Below, piece by piece: positions 1-11,580 of a stretch of DNA of 64,000 bases. Below the pieces are notes generated by a model. That model was not told the origin of the DNA. It did not search any database and saw only the letters and a program-made list of their open reading frames with translations. This DNA is from Amoebidium appalachense (lineage: Eukaryota; Ichthyosporea). The translations under genes and the position numbers were made by a program. How positions within the stretch are numbered: position 1 is the first letter of the stretch; every line of letters begins with the position of its first letter. The DNA lies in assembly GCA_963693365.1 (NCBI GenBank), contig CAVNZM010000012.1, positions 5,890,001 to 5,954,000 on the forward strand. The letters are read 5' to 3'.

Positions 1-166
1 TATATAGTTGAAAAGGGCCACGTACATATCAGCATGTATTAATATTACTAGCGCCGTGATGTGCCTTATATTCACATAGGGCATGTACGGCCGTCTCGAT
101 AGAATCTCTTCTTAATTAGTTTTCTTTTCAAGGATGTAGCACCGTCAGAGAGAGAGAGAGAGAGAG

Positions 167-207
<41 letters not shown>

Positions 208-334
208 TGCGTGTGCGTGTGCCTGTGCCTGTGCGCATGCGTGTAATTTATATGAATGCACGAGTGCTGCACATGTGAGCATTGTCTGCGCACGTGCATG
301 ATTGTAAACAGTATGTTTTAGTGCACATATATAA

Positions 335-365
<31 letters not shown>

Positions 366-373
366 GCGCGCGT

Positions 374-411
<38 letters not shown>

Positions 412-1563
412 GTGTGGGTGTGTGGTGTGTGCGTGTGCGCGTGTATCGGAATGGTGCACGAGTGCTGCACATGTGCACACGTGCATGATTGTGAACAGTC
501 TATGTTTTGGTGCACATATATCATGTCACATTTTAGTAGTCCATGTTTTAGTGCGCAGATGTAATAACATGTCACATTTCAGTTCAGAGACTAAGGCGCA
601 ATTAAACTTTGGCATACACACAGACTAATAACCCACCCACCCACCACTCCCAAAAAAAGCCCTCACCCAAGCACACCTGCATAGTCAGTATTAAAGACTG
701 AGTTTTCAAGTTGAGATGATTCTTTCATTATTATATTTATAATCATCCTATCATCAAATACGATGACAAAACTTCGACTTGTGCTGATTGGCCTCACGAA
801 CACGCAGACTGAGTGTAGATGCCACCATATATATACTATCATTCATGAACTTTCAATTGCAACACATTGGTGCAACAACCGCAAGAAGAATTGTGTCCCA
901 AATCACAATGCCTGCTCAGTATTAGACTGCTTCTACTTCATATGTTATTCAACTACATGGTTGGTCCTACGGCTAAGTACATCATAACTAGTCCCCCCCC
1001 CCCCAAAACACATACACACACACAATCATTTTTACCCAAACTCAGAAAGTATAATCAGATACCGTACTTCAATGCTAAGAACCGATCAATACACCAGGGC
1101 TTACTAAAACCATTGAAGGTAGATTGCCACACTGGGATTTCCAGTCTGCGTCATTCGACAAGCACTTCCTTGAAAGCAATACAAGCACCAGCCCACCTGC
1201 AATAAAGGAGAATATGCCACTAAAAGATTGGGGGGGGGGGGGGGGGGGGGGGGAACCCCTCTGCCCAGAGCCTTACGAGGGCTAACCACTGATATTTGAA
1301 GGCAACGAAAGTCTACCTGCCGCAATCAGATGAGGGGCATCACAGCATCATTCGTATACATCCTGTTAGCATTGCGCACACGCCTGAACACTATGCGGCT
1401 TGAGGGGGGAGAGAGAGAGAGGAGGGGGGGGGGGGGGGGAGGGGGGAGGGGGGAGGGAGAGAGCTAGGGAGAGGGGGTGGGGAGAGGGATAGAGAGAGAG
1501 AGAGAGACGCTTGGGAGCCGAAAAGTTGGGGGAGGGGGGGAGAGGGGGGAGGGGGGGGGGTTG
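1..1563. other. Intergenic / 3' flank of the palmitoyltransferase gene
   Basis: No supportable gene. The stretch holds (GA)n and (TG)n blocks at 147-207, 334-440 and 1400-1510, a G run near 1230-1253, and otherwise AT-leaning unique sequence at 500-1200. The region around 250-500 carries two similar copies of a CA/TG-flanked segment (around 255-320 and 455-515, sharing gcacgagtgctgcacatgtg), a small local duplication. The stop codon of the minus-strand palmitoyltransferase lies at 1564-1566, so the right end is probably its 3' UTR. Confidence 0.6.
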
Positions 1564-1669
1564 CTATAGCTCCTCATCATCACTCCCACTGGCTACGGGC
1601 TGTGGGGGGGCATCATACAGACCATTCTCTTCGTCTGCTAGAAGGTTGACCCGAAACTCAATGCCGTTG

Positions 1670-1752
<83 letters not shown>

Positions 1753-2225
1753 CGTGCGTGTGCATGCGTGCACGCGTCACTGTGTTTATGTGTATGCGCC
1801 AATGGTGTGTTTTTGTTTTACTTATAGACAGCTAAAGTAGGTTTGTTTATAACAGTGTGTGTTTGAGGATGTGTGTGGATTTGTTTGTGCATGTGTGTTA
1901 GTATGTGCACGTGTGTGTGTGTGTATTCTTATACGAGAGAACGAAATTCCTGCCCATGGCAACACGTGCGCACACCCACCCACCCACCCACCCACTCACA
2001 CGCCCATAACCCACATCATGAGTGGGTGAAGGATACTGGCCTATGCAAAACCAGCGGGCATGCTCGTAGGGAGGGGCTTTCCCAATGTGTTGCAAAGTAA
2101 GAAGTATGTAAACATTCACGACGAACGACACAAGCAGATTTTGCAGAAAAAAGCGAATTGAAAGAGAATGCACCACAGGGGAGATTAGTGGTGGTGGTGG
2201 CGGTGGTAGTGGGAGGGGGGTTGGG

Positions 2226-2262
<37 letters not shown>

Positions 2263-2874
2263 TAATTCGGAAATATGCATACCAGGTTCTTATTGGCACA
2301 AACATCCGCCAGCCAAAGGGCCCCAGTATGTCGACCCAGTTCTCCCTCAGCCCCAGATCAAACCCGTTGTCCTTGACTGGCTCATCTATGAATCGCGGCA
2401 GCCGGAATGACTCTGCACACAAACGCGAAAACAGTTTTTTTTTTGTGGGGCCAAGGGGGAGGGAGGGGGTCATGTATGTGTTAATGGGTTGGAAATATGG
2501 AGGAGACAACGAAGAGCAACAACAAAACGTCACAAAAGTGGGAAACCCAAAATCAAGCAATTTGAGCATGCAGGCAGAAGACACTCGAACAGAGCCGGGG
2601 GGGGGTTAGAAAACATCACACATAGAGAGTATTAGGGTATAGAGTATTAGGGTATACCACGGACACAAGACAGGTATTGTTTGCTGGAGCACTTTACAAA
2701 CCTTTGCCCATCTTCACCGTGTTTTGCTTTGTGATCAAATTCTCCTGGAGCCCAATGAAAAGTTTTAAGTATCCATAAAGATTATGTCTTAGTCCGGCTG
2801 TGATCGGTTAACCCCTCTCCCCCTCCCTCCTCTCCAAACAAACACACACACACACATACACACACCCCCACCCC

Positions 2875-2905
<31 letters not shown>

Positions 2906-5097
2906 AGTTCTACCAGCACCCCCATCCAACAGTGATAAATGTACGCACCTAGGGTGGTGAGGTTTCTGCATATGAGTGAGGTGTGGACCAGAAACAGCCC
3001 CCAGATGGCCAATCCAAACATGGCCGACAGACCAAACTCGGCCATGAGAAGAATCGGCATCTGCTCAACACGTAGCTCGCTCTGTGAGTAGGAAAAAAGA
3101 AGGGGGAGAAGGCGAGAGGGGGGTAGGGTTGGAGGAAGAGGGGAGGAGGAGGGAAGCAAACGAGGGAGGAAGGGGACTGGGGAGAAAGAAATAGAAAGGA
3201 AGAGAAAAAGGAAAGAAGGCAAAGGAGGTCAGTGTATACTGGTTTGTGGAGGTGATTATGGGCAATTCCACTGTGACTCTAATTCATTTTGTTGATATGG
3301 AGAGCTCTGTCACTGGAACCACCAGCATTTAGACCATAATATAAAGGAAGGCTCACGCTGTGAGTCTGGCTTGCTGTGTCCTATTAACATTCTTGTGAAT
3401 CTATGCCCGACCACACACAGGGCAACCATTCACAGCACCAGACACTTGCGAATTCCCCCCCTCGAGCTCCCTCCCCACCCTCCCCCTCTCACTCCTCCCA
3501 CCCCCCTTTAGATCTGGGCCACATCCAAAATCCCCCCCCCCCCCCCCCCCCCCCCCCCTCCTCTCCCTCGACTTCTTACCTTGAACACTTTAATGACGTA
3601 GGGCAGAGCAGTGACGGTATAGAAGAGGGTAAGCAGGGCTGCCCACATGAGAAACAGGTAGAAGTACTTGTAGTTGAAGTGCCCCACACAGTTGGCCACC
3701 CTGTAATGTGCGAGAGAGAGAGGGAGAGAGAGAGTAAGAAATGAATAAAGGAAAGAAAAAGAAGCCCAATATATATAATTAGAAGGAATAGAATGATCAT
3801 TTCAGTATTCAAGGTAATAATGAAAGGGGGCTAAAAAAAAAAAAAAAGGAAAAAAGTGAAAAAAGTGGAGGTGCGGGGTATCGATCCCCGTGCCTCTCGC
3901 ATGCTAAGCGAGCGCTCTACCATCTGAGCTACACCCCCTGTTGAGGACTCGAAGCCCATTGAATTTATCACCCTGAAAGGTTCGCTCGAAGAGTTGATGT
4001 ATCTAATTTAGGCAAAGCAAAGATGCACAACACGAAAAGAAGAAACAGCTATATTGAATACAACACATTATAAAGACACATGACCCCCCCCCCCCCTCTT
4101 CGCCAAAAAACAAAAAGATTAAACCACTTACCCACCCACATACCAACCCGCACACCAACACCAGGAGAAAAAATAGACGACAGTGGAATGAATCTCCGTC
4201 TCCAACCACACTATCACCTACCAAGGGCAGTGGTGGTCCATGCGCAGCACACACCTGCAGCCAATAACCATGCACAACGGTCAGCCCCTAATCATGTACA
4301 TTTGTGCACACGCTCGTAATCGACTGCCCCGTGTCCGAATCGAAATGAGGGGGAAAAGAGAGAGAGAGAGAGAGAGAGAGAGAAGAAAATTTTGAAGAAA
4401 AAGGAAAATAGTTGGATGTTTCAAGATGTGGCAAATGCCGCTAAGATTAATTAGCCAATCACCATGTCCCCTCATCCCTTCCCCCCCCTCCCCCCCCCCC
4501 TCCCCCTCCCCCCCCCCCCCCCCCCCCCCTTCTCACCCCCCAAACAAACACACAGTCACACCCACACATTTACTATTTTTGCCAGGAGGGCGGAATGAGG
4601 AGAGGAACAGATGTGATGCCGGACAGGGAGAGGTCAACAGAGGCAGGAAATGGCCACACCGCAGAAATGTCTGAGGTAAATGCAATCTGATGTTCCCCTT
4701 GCAGATCGCAAACATCCTAAGGCTTCCCCAAACACATAGATACACACTGTATTTTCACAGAAACACACAAATACACACACACCATACATCACACACTCAC
4801 ACTCACATGCATGCACGCATGCACGCACACACCATCATCAACACAACACCCGCACCTCTGCACCCATTCTAATTTTCTACCCTCTCGGCTGAATAAAGAC
4901 TTGGGGGCTCGTTTGGGTTGCGTGACGAGCAAAATAGAGCATGCACATGAACACCCACAAGAGCGGGGAGGGCAGCGACAGTTATCAGAAAAAGTGAGGG
5001 TGGGCATGGAAAGTGTGTGTGTGTGTGTGGGCCCACGTCACCTGTGCGTGTGTGCGTACGTCCTTGTGCTTGTGCAGGTGTTTTTTTTTTTTTTTTT

Positions 5098-5128
<31 letters not shown>

Positions 5129-5569
5129 GGGGGGAGAACGTGCGTGTTGCAAACGGAGCAGTGGTGTGATCTGTCCGGCTTCAGCACATTGCATCGATGG
5201 CAGTAGCGAAACCCCCCTGAGCTCTCCTGCAAGAATGAAGTATACCAGTAAGACGTCTATTCCCTGACTAGGCAAGAGGCTGACTGCCCATGTACAAATC
5301 CTGTTCTAGATGACTGACGAGAGCCCATCCGCAATTGTGGCTTCTTAAATTTCATCTCCAATCACAAAGGTTGTTGTCTCTTCCCCCCCCCCTCCCCTCC
5401 CCCCCTCTTCCACAAAACACACACACACCCAGCTGTTTCAACCACCCCTACAGAGGTCAAAGTAGGCATTGAAAGTAGTCCATTCTCAAGGGAGGGGGGT
5501 GGGGGGAGGGGGGTGGGGGGGTTACATTTAGGTTCGTTCCCTTATAATCTTTCGGCCTTTCTTTTTCTT

Positions 5570-5605
<36 letters not shown>

Positions 5606-6500
5606 TGAATGTGTCAAAAAGTACGAAGTATACAAGAACAAACGGATAACACGATGCAGAATGCAAGCCATACATAAAGAGTATGCATAATAAGCAGAGC
5701 CCATCCTCAGGGGGGGGCCACGTCATCCACAGTATCCGAGTTTCGACCTATTCACCTCGTTAACGAAACCCAACTCAGATACTGTTTCACTTGAACATGG
5801 GTAGGTCACCCGTCTTGATCAGAGACGAGCGGGGTTGCTTATGCAGGCAAGGGCAGTGAAAAAGGCCGGGGGTTAAAGTTGCAGCAGTAAGCAGAAGCAA
5901 GAAAAATATAGATAGGAACTCAGGAGACGGGGCTTCTAGGAAGCTCCCCCGTCGCTACCTAAGTCGATACTTCCCTAGCTAACATACTACACCAGCTGAA
6001 AAGAATTAAGTCCTGAAGGCCACAGAATTCGCAATCAGAGAGGAAAATATGAGATTTGACCCACGCCGCAGGGTAGTAACACGCTTACAAGGGCGGAACT
6101 TTAACGTTTTCGAACGGAAAGCTATGCCCCTGGATGTCAGCCGGAAATATGGTATCACCCATTGCTTTGGGCTTGAAAAAAGCCAAATCGATAGTCCGAA
6201 TTATGTTACGCTGGCGGGTAACATGCCGCATGGGTTCCAAGGGAGCTGTCGCCAACAGAGCGGTGTGTGCATGCGTGCGCGTAACGCAATGTGTGAAGTG
6301 TGTCTATAGCTATGAGAGGGGGTATGCAGAAGTGGACAGATGAAGTGTGTGGAGAAAAAAACAGTAGGAAGAAAAGTAGACACCGGTGTGTGCAACCCCG
6401 CACAACATACACACACACACACACACATAAATAAGCGAAGATTACAGGTAATCAACCAGAACAACAAATGACAAGCAAAACAATAGGCGCAAAAAAAAAA

Positions 6501-6533
<33 letters not shown>

Positions 6534-6537
6534 AAAA

Positions 6538-6573
<36 letters not shown>

Positions 6574-6795
6574 CTTAGGGGAGGCTTCTTCAGTTCACCC
6601 CGTATTTCTACCTTTTCCTCCATTCTCCCCTCTGACACAAACAAACAAACAACGACGGAAAAGATAATTATTAAAAAACCGTACAATGAAGTAGTTATTT
6701 CTTTCTTTCTCTCTTTCTTTCTTTTTTTTATAAAAAACAAAACAATTAAAAAAGCGCACGACGGGTAGGCAGGATAAGCGGTTAAGGGGTTGGGA

Positions 6796-6829
<34 letters not shown>

Positions 6830-7087
6830 TATGACATACACAGGTATAACAGTGGACTGGTGTACGCAGCCTGCCATCCAGAGCCACCACCCTCCCGTCC
6901 GGATCATGAATTTGCAACTGATACCCCACCACCCACTGCTGTTTTGGTCAGCAGAAAATCCATGCAATTTTACCGGCAACCCCCCCCCCCCCCCCTTCCC
7001 CATCTTCCTCGGGTAGGCTAAAAAATCTACACATCTCATGATGGATTAACAGTAAAATCATAAAGATGCCCAGAGAGACAAAAAAAG

Positions 7088-7151
<64 letters not shown>

Positions 7152-7393
7152 AAACATGCGTGGGGACAAGCAGGAAAAACAAGTCAATGGCAACCCCAAA
7201 AAGTGCTTCTTTCCTTTCAATTTTTTTTTTTTAAAGAGTGGCACGCAAAATGAAAGTGTGCCATGTACGTGTGAGCCCATGTGCCCGTGTTCTGTGCTTG
7301 TTTGCCATGAAGCCTCAGCAGAATACTGTCACGAGAAAGCCGGAGGAGCTGGACTGTGTTTCTAAGACTGTGCTTACACGTGTGCTGTGTGTG

Positions 7394-7474
<81 letters not shown>

Positions 7475-7981
7475 CGCCCGCTTATACTTGCGTTCTTGCG
7501 CTGTGTGTAATTGTGTGTGCGTGTGTGTGTGTGTGTGCATGTGTCTCTCTCTTTGTCTGTGTGTGTGTGCGTGAATGTGTGCGTGCGTGTGTCTGTGTAT
7601 GGGTGTGTGTGCCACGTCTGTTTGCCCGTGCACGTGCATACGCGGGCTTGAAGTATTTGGTGGGCAACAACCGTAGGTCTTTATGACCATCTGTGCGGGT
7701 CTTTGGTAGAGGGGCAGGGAGAAGGTAGGAGGGGGGAAGGGGGTGTGGAGGTGTAGGGAAAGGGGGGGAGAGGGGGAGGGAGGGGGAGGGGGGGGGGAGG
7801 GGAGGGTGTGTGTTTCAAACCTCTTCAGGCACACGACCAGGGTTTGTGAAAATTGTTCGAAAATACGACCATAGAACCATCAGGTTGATGAGGTGAAGCA
7901 GCAGGACGTAGAACACTGCACAAGGGGGGAGCAGATGATCATCAGATGGTGGGGGGGACGAAAAAAGGGGGGGGGGAAGAA

Positions 7982-8014
<33 letters not shown>

Positions 8015-8401
8015 AAAAGAGGCAGAAAAAGAGGAAAGGAGAGAAAATAGAAAGACAAAGAAAAAAAAAGAGAAACTCAAACGAAGCAAACACAGTGCAG
8101 AATAAAAACGGGACGCGGCAAAACCCTACTCCCCAAACAACACGTATAGGCAGGCTTGAAGGGAGCACAGCATCTGAAAGGCCCACACACACACACCGCC
8201 ACAAGAGGCCATGTTTTTTACGCTAACCTCTCGCTCGGGGTTCCCAATTCATCCCTTATTTCAATGCACGGGCGGGCGGAGTGGGGGGGGGGGGGGGGGG
8301 GGGGGGTTGAGTGGATACGGATGTGGGATGGTTGGTGGGTGGGGTATGGATGAGACAGGGGGTGTAAAGTAGGGGCCAAAGGGGCGGTCGAGGAGGGGAC
8401 G

Positions 8402-8446
<45 letters not shown>

Positions 8447-8694
8447 GGGGGGGGGGGGAGGGGGTAGGGGACGGTAAGATTCATTGACCATTACTAAGAG
8501 CATATAGAACACCATTTGAAGCCGTGGCAGGATAATATCTATAGTACACGGGGAGAGCGCAAGAGGGAGAGAGACGAGGGGGAGGGGGGGGGGGTAAGGG
8601 AGGTTGAGAGTGGTGATGAGGAAGAATGTGGCTAATGGGTTTCCCTTTCCCTGTCCTCCCCCTTCCCCCTTCCTTCCCAAACCATCCTTTACAG

Positions 8695-8730
<36 letters not shown>

Positions 8731-9340
8731 CCCCCCTCCACTGGGCATTACTTCCTTCCCTGCCCCCACCTGCTCGTGGCCCCCCTCCCCCCCCCCCCCT
8801 CCCCCCCCCCCCCCCCCTCCCACCTCTCGAGGCCCCCAAATGCCATCACCGCTTCTCCAAGAACCCAATCTCTACCATCGTTCTTCTCCTTTCCCGCATC
8901 ATTTTTTATTATCATCCGGTCACTTAACACCAGTGCACACACCATACCCAACGACACATCCTGACCAATGGCGAAAACATGCGGGGTGACGTGCTTTGCA
9001 ATCTTTAATAAAGACGAGAAGACATAGGGGAAGGGGTAGTGTATGCAAAAGAACGACGGCCAAGAAAGGGGACGGCACGTGAAGGGATGCTGATCATGCG
9101 AGAGGGTGTAAAGCAAAGATTTGGTGTGGTAAACCTTGCAGGAAAAGAGAGAGCGTCTAGTGAGAAAAATTGACAGGAGGCTTGCTTGCTAGTTATGGAA
9201 CACGGGCATACCTTTAAGGACAGCAAGTTGGACGAATTGGCCTGCAGGAAAAAGGAATCGTGTGTGTGTGCGTGTGTTTGTGTTTGCGTGTGTTAGTGTG
9301 TGTGTGTGTGTTAGTGTTAGTGTTAGTGTTAGTGTTAGTG

Positions 9341-9377
<37 letters not shown>

Positions 9378-10183
9378 GTGTGTGTGTGTTTGTGTGCGCG
9401 CGCGCCTGCATGTGCGTGCGTGTGTGTGTGTGTGTGTAAGTGTGTGTGTGCTTGTGCGTGTGTGCGCGCGGGAGGGGGGGGGGGGGGGGGAAGAGGGCGG
9501 AGGGAGGAATTTCAGTTTGTTAGCTCATAGATAATAACTTACTAATCCACAACTACTGCCGCACATTCAAAATCTTGATAGGTACCCCTCCCGCGAAAAA
9601 ACACGAAAAGTTTAGCCCTGATAGTCACAGCATGACGGACATGTGTAGACTACCACCCCCAGCCATCTTCCAACACGCCAGTGCTTTGACTTCACATCCC
9701 TTCTGAATTCATTGCCCTTCCCCCGCTCCTCCGTTTGCCAACATACTGATCACTAAAATGCCCACCCCTTTACTACATGGAGTTGGAGTGCCGATGCCAT
9801 CAACCTTAACGTGCCTGCACAAACACGACACACTTGAGGATAAAGTTTTAAAGCTGAGATGTGCAAAAGGCTAAGTGAGGATAGATGAGCAGCCGTTTAC
9901 AGCGGTTTTAAAAAAGGGCTGGGCACAATTTGACAACACTCTCTTATCAGTATAGCTGTGTGAAAAATCATGTGTGTATTTCGGGAGGGGGAGAGCAGGG
10001 AGGGGAGGGGGAGGGGGTGGGTGGGTGGGTGGGGGGCGGAGGGAGGGGGGGGGGGGGGGGGGGGGGGGAGGGGGAGGGAAGCGGCCAGAGAGCGAGAGAG
10101 CGAGGGAGAGGGGGAGAGAGAGGGAGAGGGAGGGAGGGAGGGAGGGAGGGAGAGAGGGAGAGGGAGAGAGGGAGAGAGGGAGA

Positions 10184-10220
<37 letters not shown>

Positions 10221-10737
10221 CAGTGGGGGGGGGGGAAGGGGGGGGGGGAGTGGGGAAGGGCGAAGACTGGGTGCGAAGTGTGCATATGCATAAGGGAAGG
10301 ATGTAAGGTGGGTAGGGGGGAGAGGGAGGTGTTGAGACACGTTATGCGTGTGTTGGTGTTTGTTCATGTGCATGTCTGTGTGTGCGTGTACCTGTGTATG
10401 TGTGCACCTGAGCCTGTGCGGGTGCGTTTGTGTGCGCTTGAATATATGTGTGTGCTCGCGTGCATATGCGTTTGCACATGAATTCTCTCACAAAACACAA
10501 GGAAAAACTACCACATATTGTCGCCAAGAAATTGATGTATCCAAAAACAAGCACAGAGAGCGCCAGCATGACAGGTACGAACTGTGCCACTCTCATAATG
10601 ACGTTCAGCATCCTTGTTAGCACACCCCTCTGGGTCTTTTTGTGTCTCCTTTCACCCCATACTGGCGGGTGTATTGAGGGTCCCACGGTAATGCCGGAGG
10701 GGTCATAACTCTCGTTATTGTTCTGTCCATGATCCAT
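1564..10737 (-). CDS. DHHC-type protein S-palmitoyltransferase (ZDHHC2/15/20-like), ten exons
   Basis: Transfers palmitate from acyl-CoA to cysteines of membrane proteins. Modelled exons in transcript order: 10737-10512, 9241-9212, 7915-7821, 6938-6840, 5226-5144, 4254-4222, 3700-3580, 3081-2949, 2412-2283, 1675-1564; 1,062 nt, 353 residues, all phases consistent. Seen: TM1 in exon 1 ([20 protein letters not shown]), TM2 in exon 3 ([12 protein letters not shown]), the zinc-binding cysteine-rich domain over exons 5-7 ([17 protein letters not shown]), the catalytic MDHHCPW in exon 6, [11 protein letters not shown] and TM3 in exon 7, TM4 in exon 8, the TTxE motif across exons 8/9 (TTLE), and the FDLGLRENW PaCCT-like segment in exon 9. 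Order and topology match the family. The start is the first Met of exon 1 (MDHGQNNN). Exon 2 is a 30-nt microexon. Exon 4 has good splice sites but no motif I recognise and could be omitted without losing frame. One intron appears to be GC-AG. Confidence 0.92.
3866..3938 (-). tRNA. tRNA-Ala (anticodon AGC)
   Basis: The reverse complement folds as a 73-nt tRNA: a 7-bp acceptor stem with discriminator A, the A-box D-arm sequence TAGCTCAGATGGTAGAGC, anticodon loop CTTAGCATG with AGC, and T-arm GGGGATCGATACCCC. The acceptor stem carries the G3:U70 wobble pair, the classic alanine identity element. No intron is visible and CCA is not encoded, as expected for a eukaryotic tRNA gene. On the minus strand it is followed by T-rich sequence, a plausible Pol III terminator. 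It lies on the same strand inside the palmitoyltransferase intron between exons 6 and 7. Confidence 0.95.
5139..5144 (-). other. GC-AG intron donor in the palmitoyltransferase zinc-finger region
   Basis: Exon 5 codes HCSVCNT and the next exon starts [11 protein letters not shown]. No GT donor keeps the invariant Cys in frame. Splicing at AAC AC|GCACGT to the acceptor ctgcag|g at 4254 restores [14 protein letters not shown] exactly. This fits a GC-AG intron, a minor but well-known eukaryotic class. Confidence 0.7.
5604..5852 (+). repeat. Dispersed repeat R1, full-length copy
   Basis: About 250 bp directly after a G run (5573-5603). It is clearly related to 57061-57312. Shared blocks are tacgaagta near the start, a taagcagagcccatcctc core, gagtttcgacc, and a 3' module able to form the hairpin CCCGTCTTGATCA...GACGAGCGGG. 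Partial copies occur at about 25414-25481, 36470-36600, 60862-61062, 61898-61945 and 62464-62550. All are in the same orientation. No coding capacity is seen. It is probably a short non-autonomous element of unknown class. Confidence 0.7.
7089..7149 (+). repeat. Uninterrupted 61-nt G run
   Basis: Perfect poly-G inside an intron of the palmitoyltransferase gene. Runs of similar size occur at 19054-19109 (56), 30626-30677 (52), 35567-35627 (61), 55306-55360 (55) and 59481-59545 (65). These would be strong G-quadruplex or triplex formers, and their exact assembled length should be treated with caution. Confidence 0.95.
7393..7466 (+). repeat. (TG)n microsatellite
   Basis: Near-perfect TG dinucleotide array in an intron. 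Other large TG/CA arrays lie at 1678-1748, 34304-34390, 37085-37138, 41641-41776, 42166-42305, 48241-48350 and 49811-49932. They account for many spurious Cys/Val/His/Thr open frames. Confidence 0.95.
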
Positions 10738-10959
10738 GTTTGTTTCAAATGCGCATGGGGATTCAACGGAAACCCCCCCTCCTTGCAAGGTGAAGGCTGT
10801 TAAATCAGGTACTTGTGTTTGTGGATAAAATCTACAGTTTGACTCGTTTGTGAAAACTAACACCTCTATTTGTGCAAATCCGAAAGCCCCGGCATAATAA
10901 TTGCAACCACCCTCAACAACGAAAACTAACTGCCATGGCATACGCTGTTGCCTCGATAG
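10738..10959. promoter_or_regulatory. Probable 5' region of the palmitoyltransferase gene
   Basis: The 222 bp between the predicted start codon (10737) and the left end of the P-like transposon (10960) probably contain the 5' UTR and proximal promoter. No unambiguous core element is seen. The transposon insertion separates this segment from the rest of what was the spacer shared with the divergent annexin gene. Confidence 0.4.
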
Positions 10960-10995
10960 CAAGGCCTCCTAAATAGTACACCGGGCCGAGGCACG
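10960..10995 (+). repeat. Left terminal inverted repeat of the P-like element
   Basis: 36 bp, complementary to 14136-14171 with one mismatch. The first 17 nt also form the left arm of the 23251-23290 scar. Confidence 0.93.
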
Positions 10996-11025
10996 AGGTC
11001 GTCACATATGAGAAGTGACGTCATC

Positions 11026-11036
11026 AAGAGTAGGGT
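11026..11036 (+). repeat. Internal 11-bp inverted repeat (left copy) of the P-like element
   Basis: AAGAGTAGGGT, with an exact inverted partner at 14096-14106. Drosophila P also carries 11-bp internal inverted repeats, placed about 120 bp from its ends. Here the spacing is about 65 bp on both sides. Confidence 0.75.
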
Positions 11037-11580
11037 TAGCTTCCAGCCGAATCCAGCGAAATGATTGGCCAACTGAGGAACGCGCGAAACCCAGTAAAGG
11101 CGATTTCGATTGGATAGAAGATTTTTGACTGCCATTTAGTGATTGGACAATACAGCAAATGGCGGGCTTTTGGTGTTCTTTGTATACTCGGGAAATTGTG
11201 GGGTACCAACATTAAGGATAAGGCAAAACCAACAATATTAGTATCTAGTCTGTTTTAATAGCGTTATGAAATAACAAATACGTCAAAGCGCTCATTTATT
11301 TAACATTTAAATGGTTTATCCCGTTTTTTTGGCGCTTAAAATATAATTTTAGGGAGTTATTTTAAGGGGCTAAGACTTTAAGTTGACGTAAGTACAATTA
11401 CTTCATCAATCCCCATCGATCTCTCGTTGTGATCTAGGGGGCTGTGTACCGGCCGCTTGTGTTGCTGCTACACGTGGAAAAGTAACTATTTCTTTGCCAC
11501 CACTTTACGTGAAGTGTGCCTGCATTATATATAAAAAAGGCTGGGCAGTGCCACTTTGGCCACGCCCAGCCGCTACGCAG

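Noticed and set aside
145-486. Long His/Thr- or Cys/Val-rich frames here and at many other places
   Set aside because: They are translations of (CA)n/(TG)n microsatellites, open in several frames on both strands with no splice or codon evidence.
9305-9351. Telomere-like (TTAGTG)n array
   Set aside because: About six units embedded in a TG microsatellite and not TTAGGG; better explained as a TG variant than an interstitial telomere.
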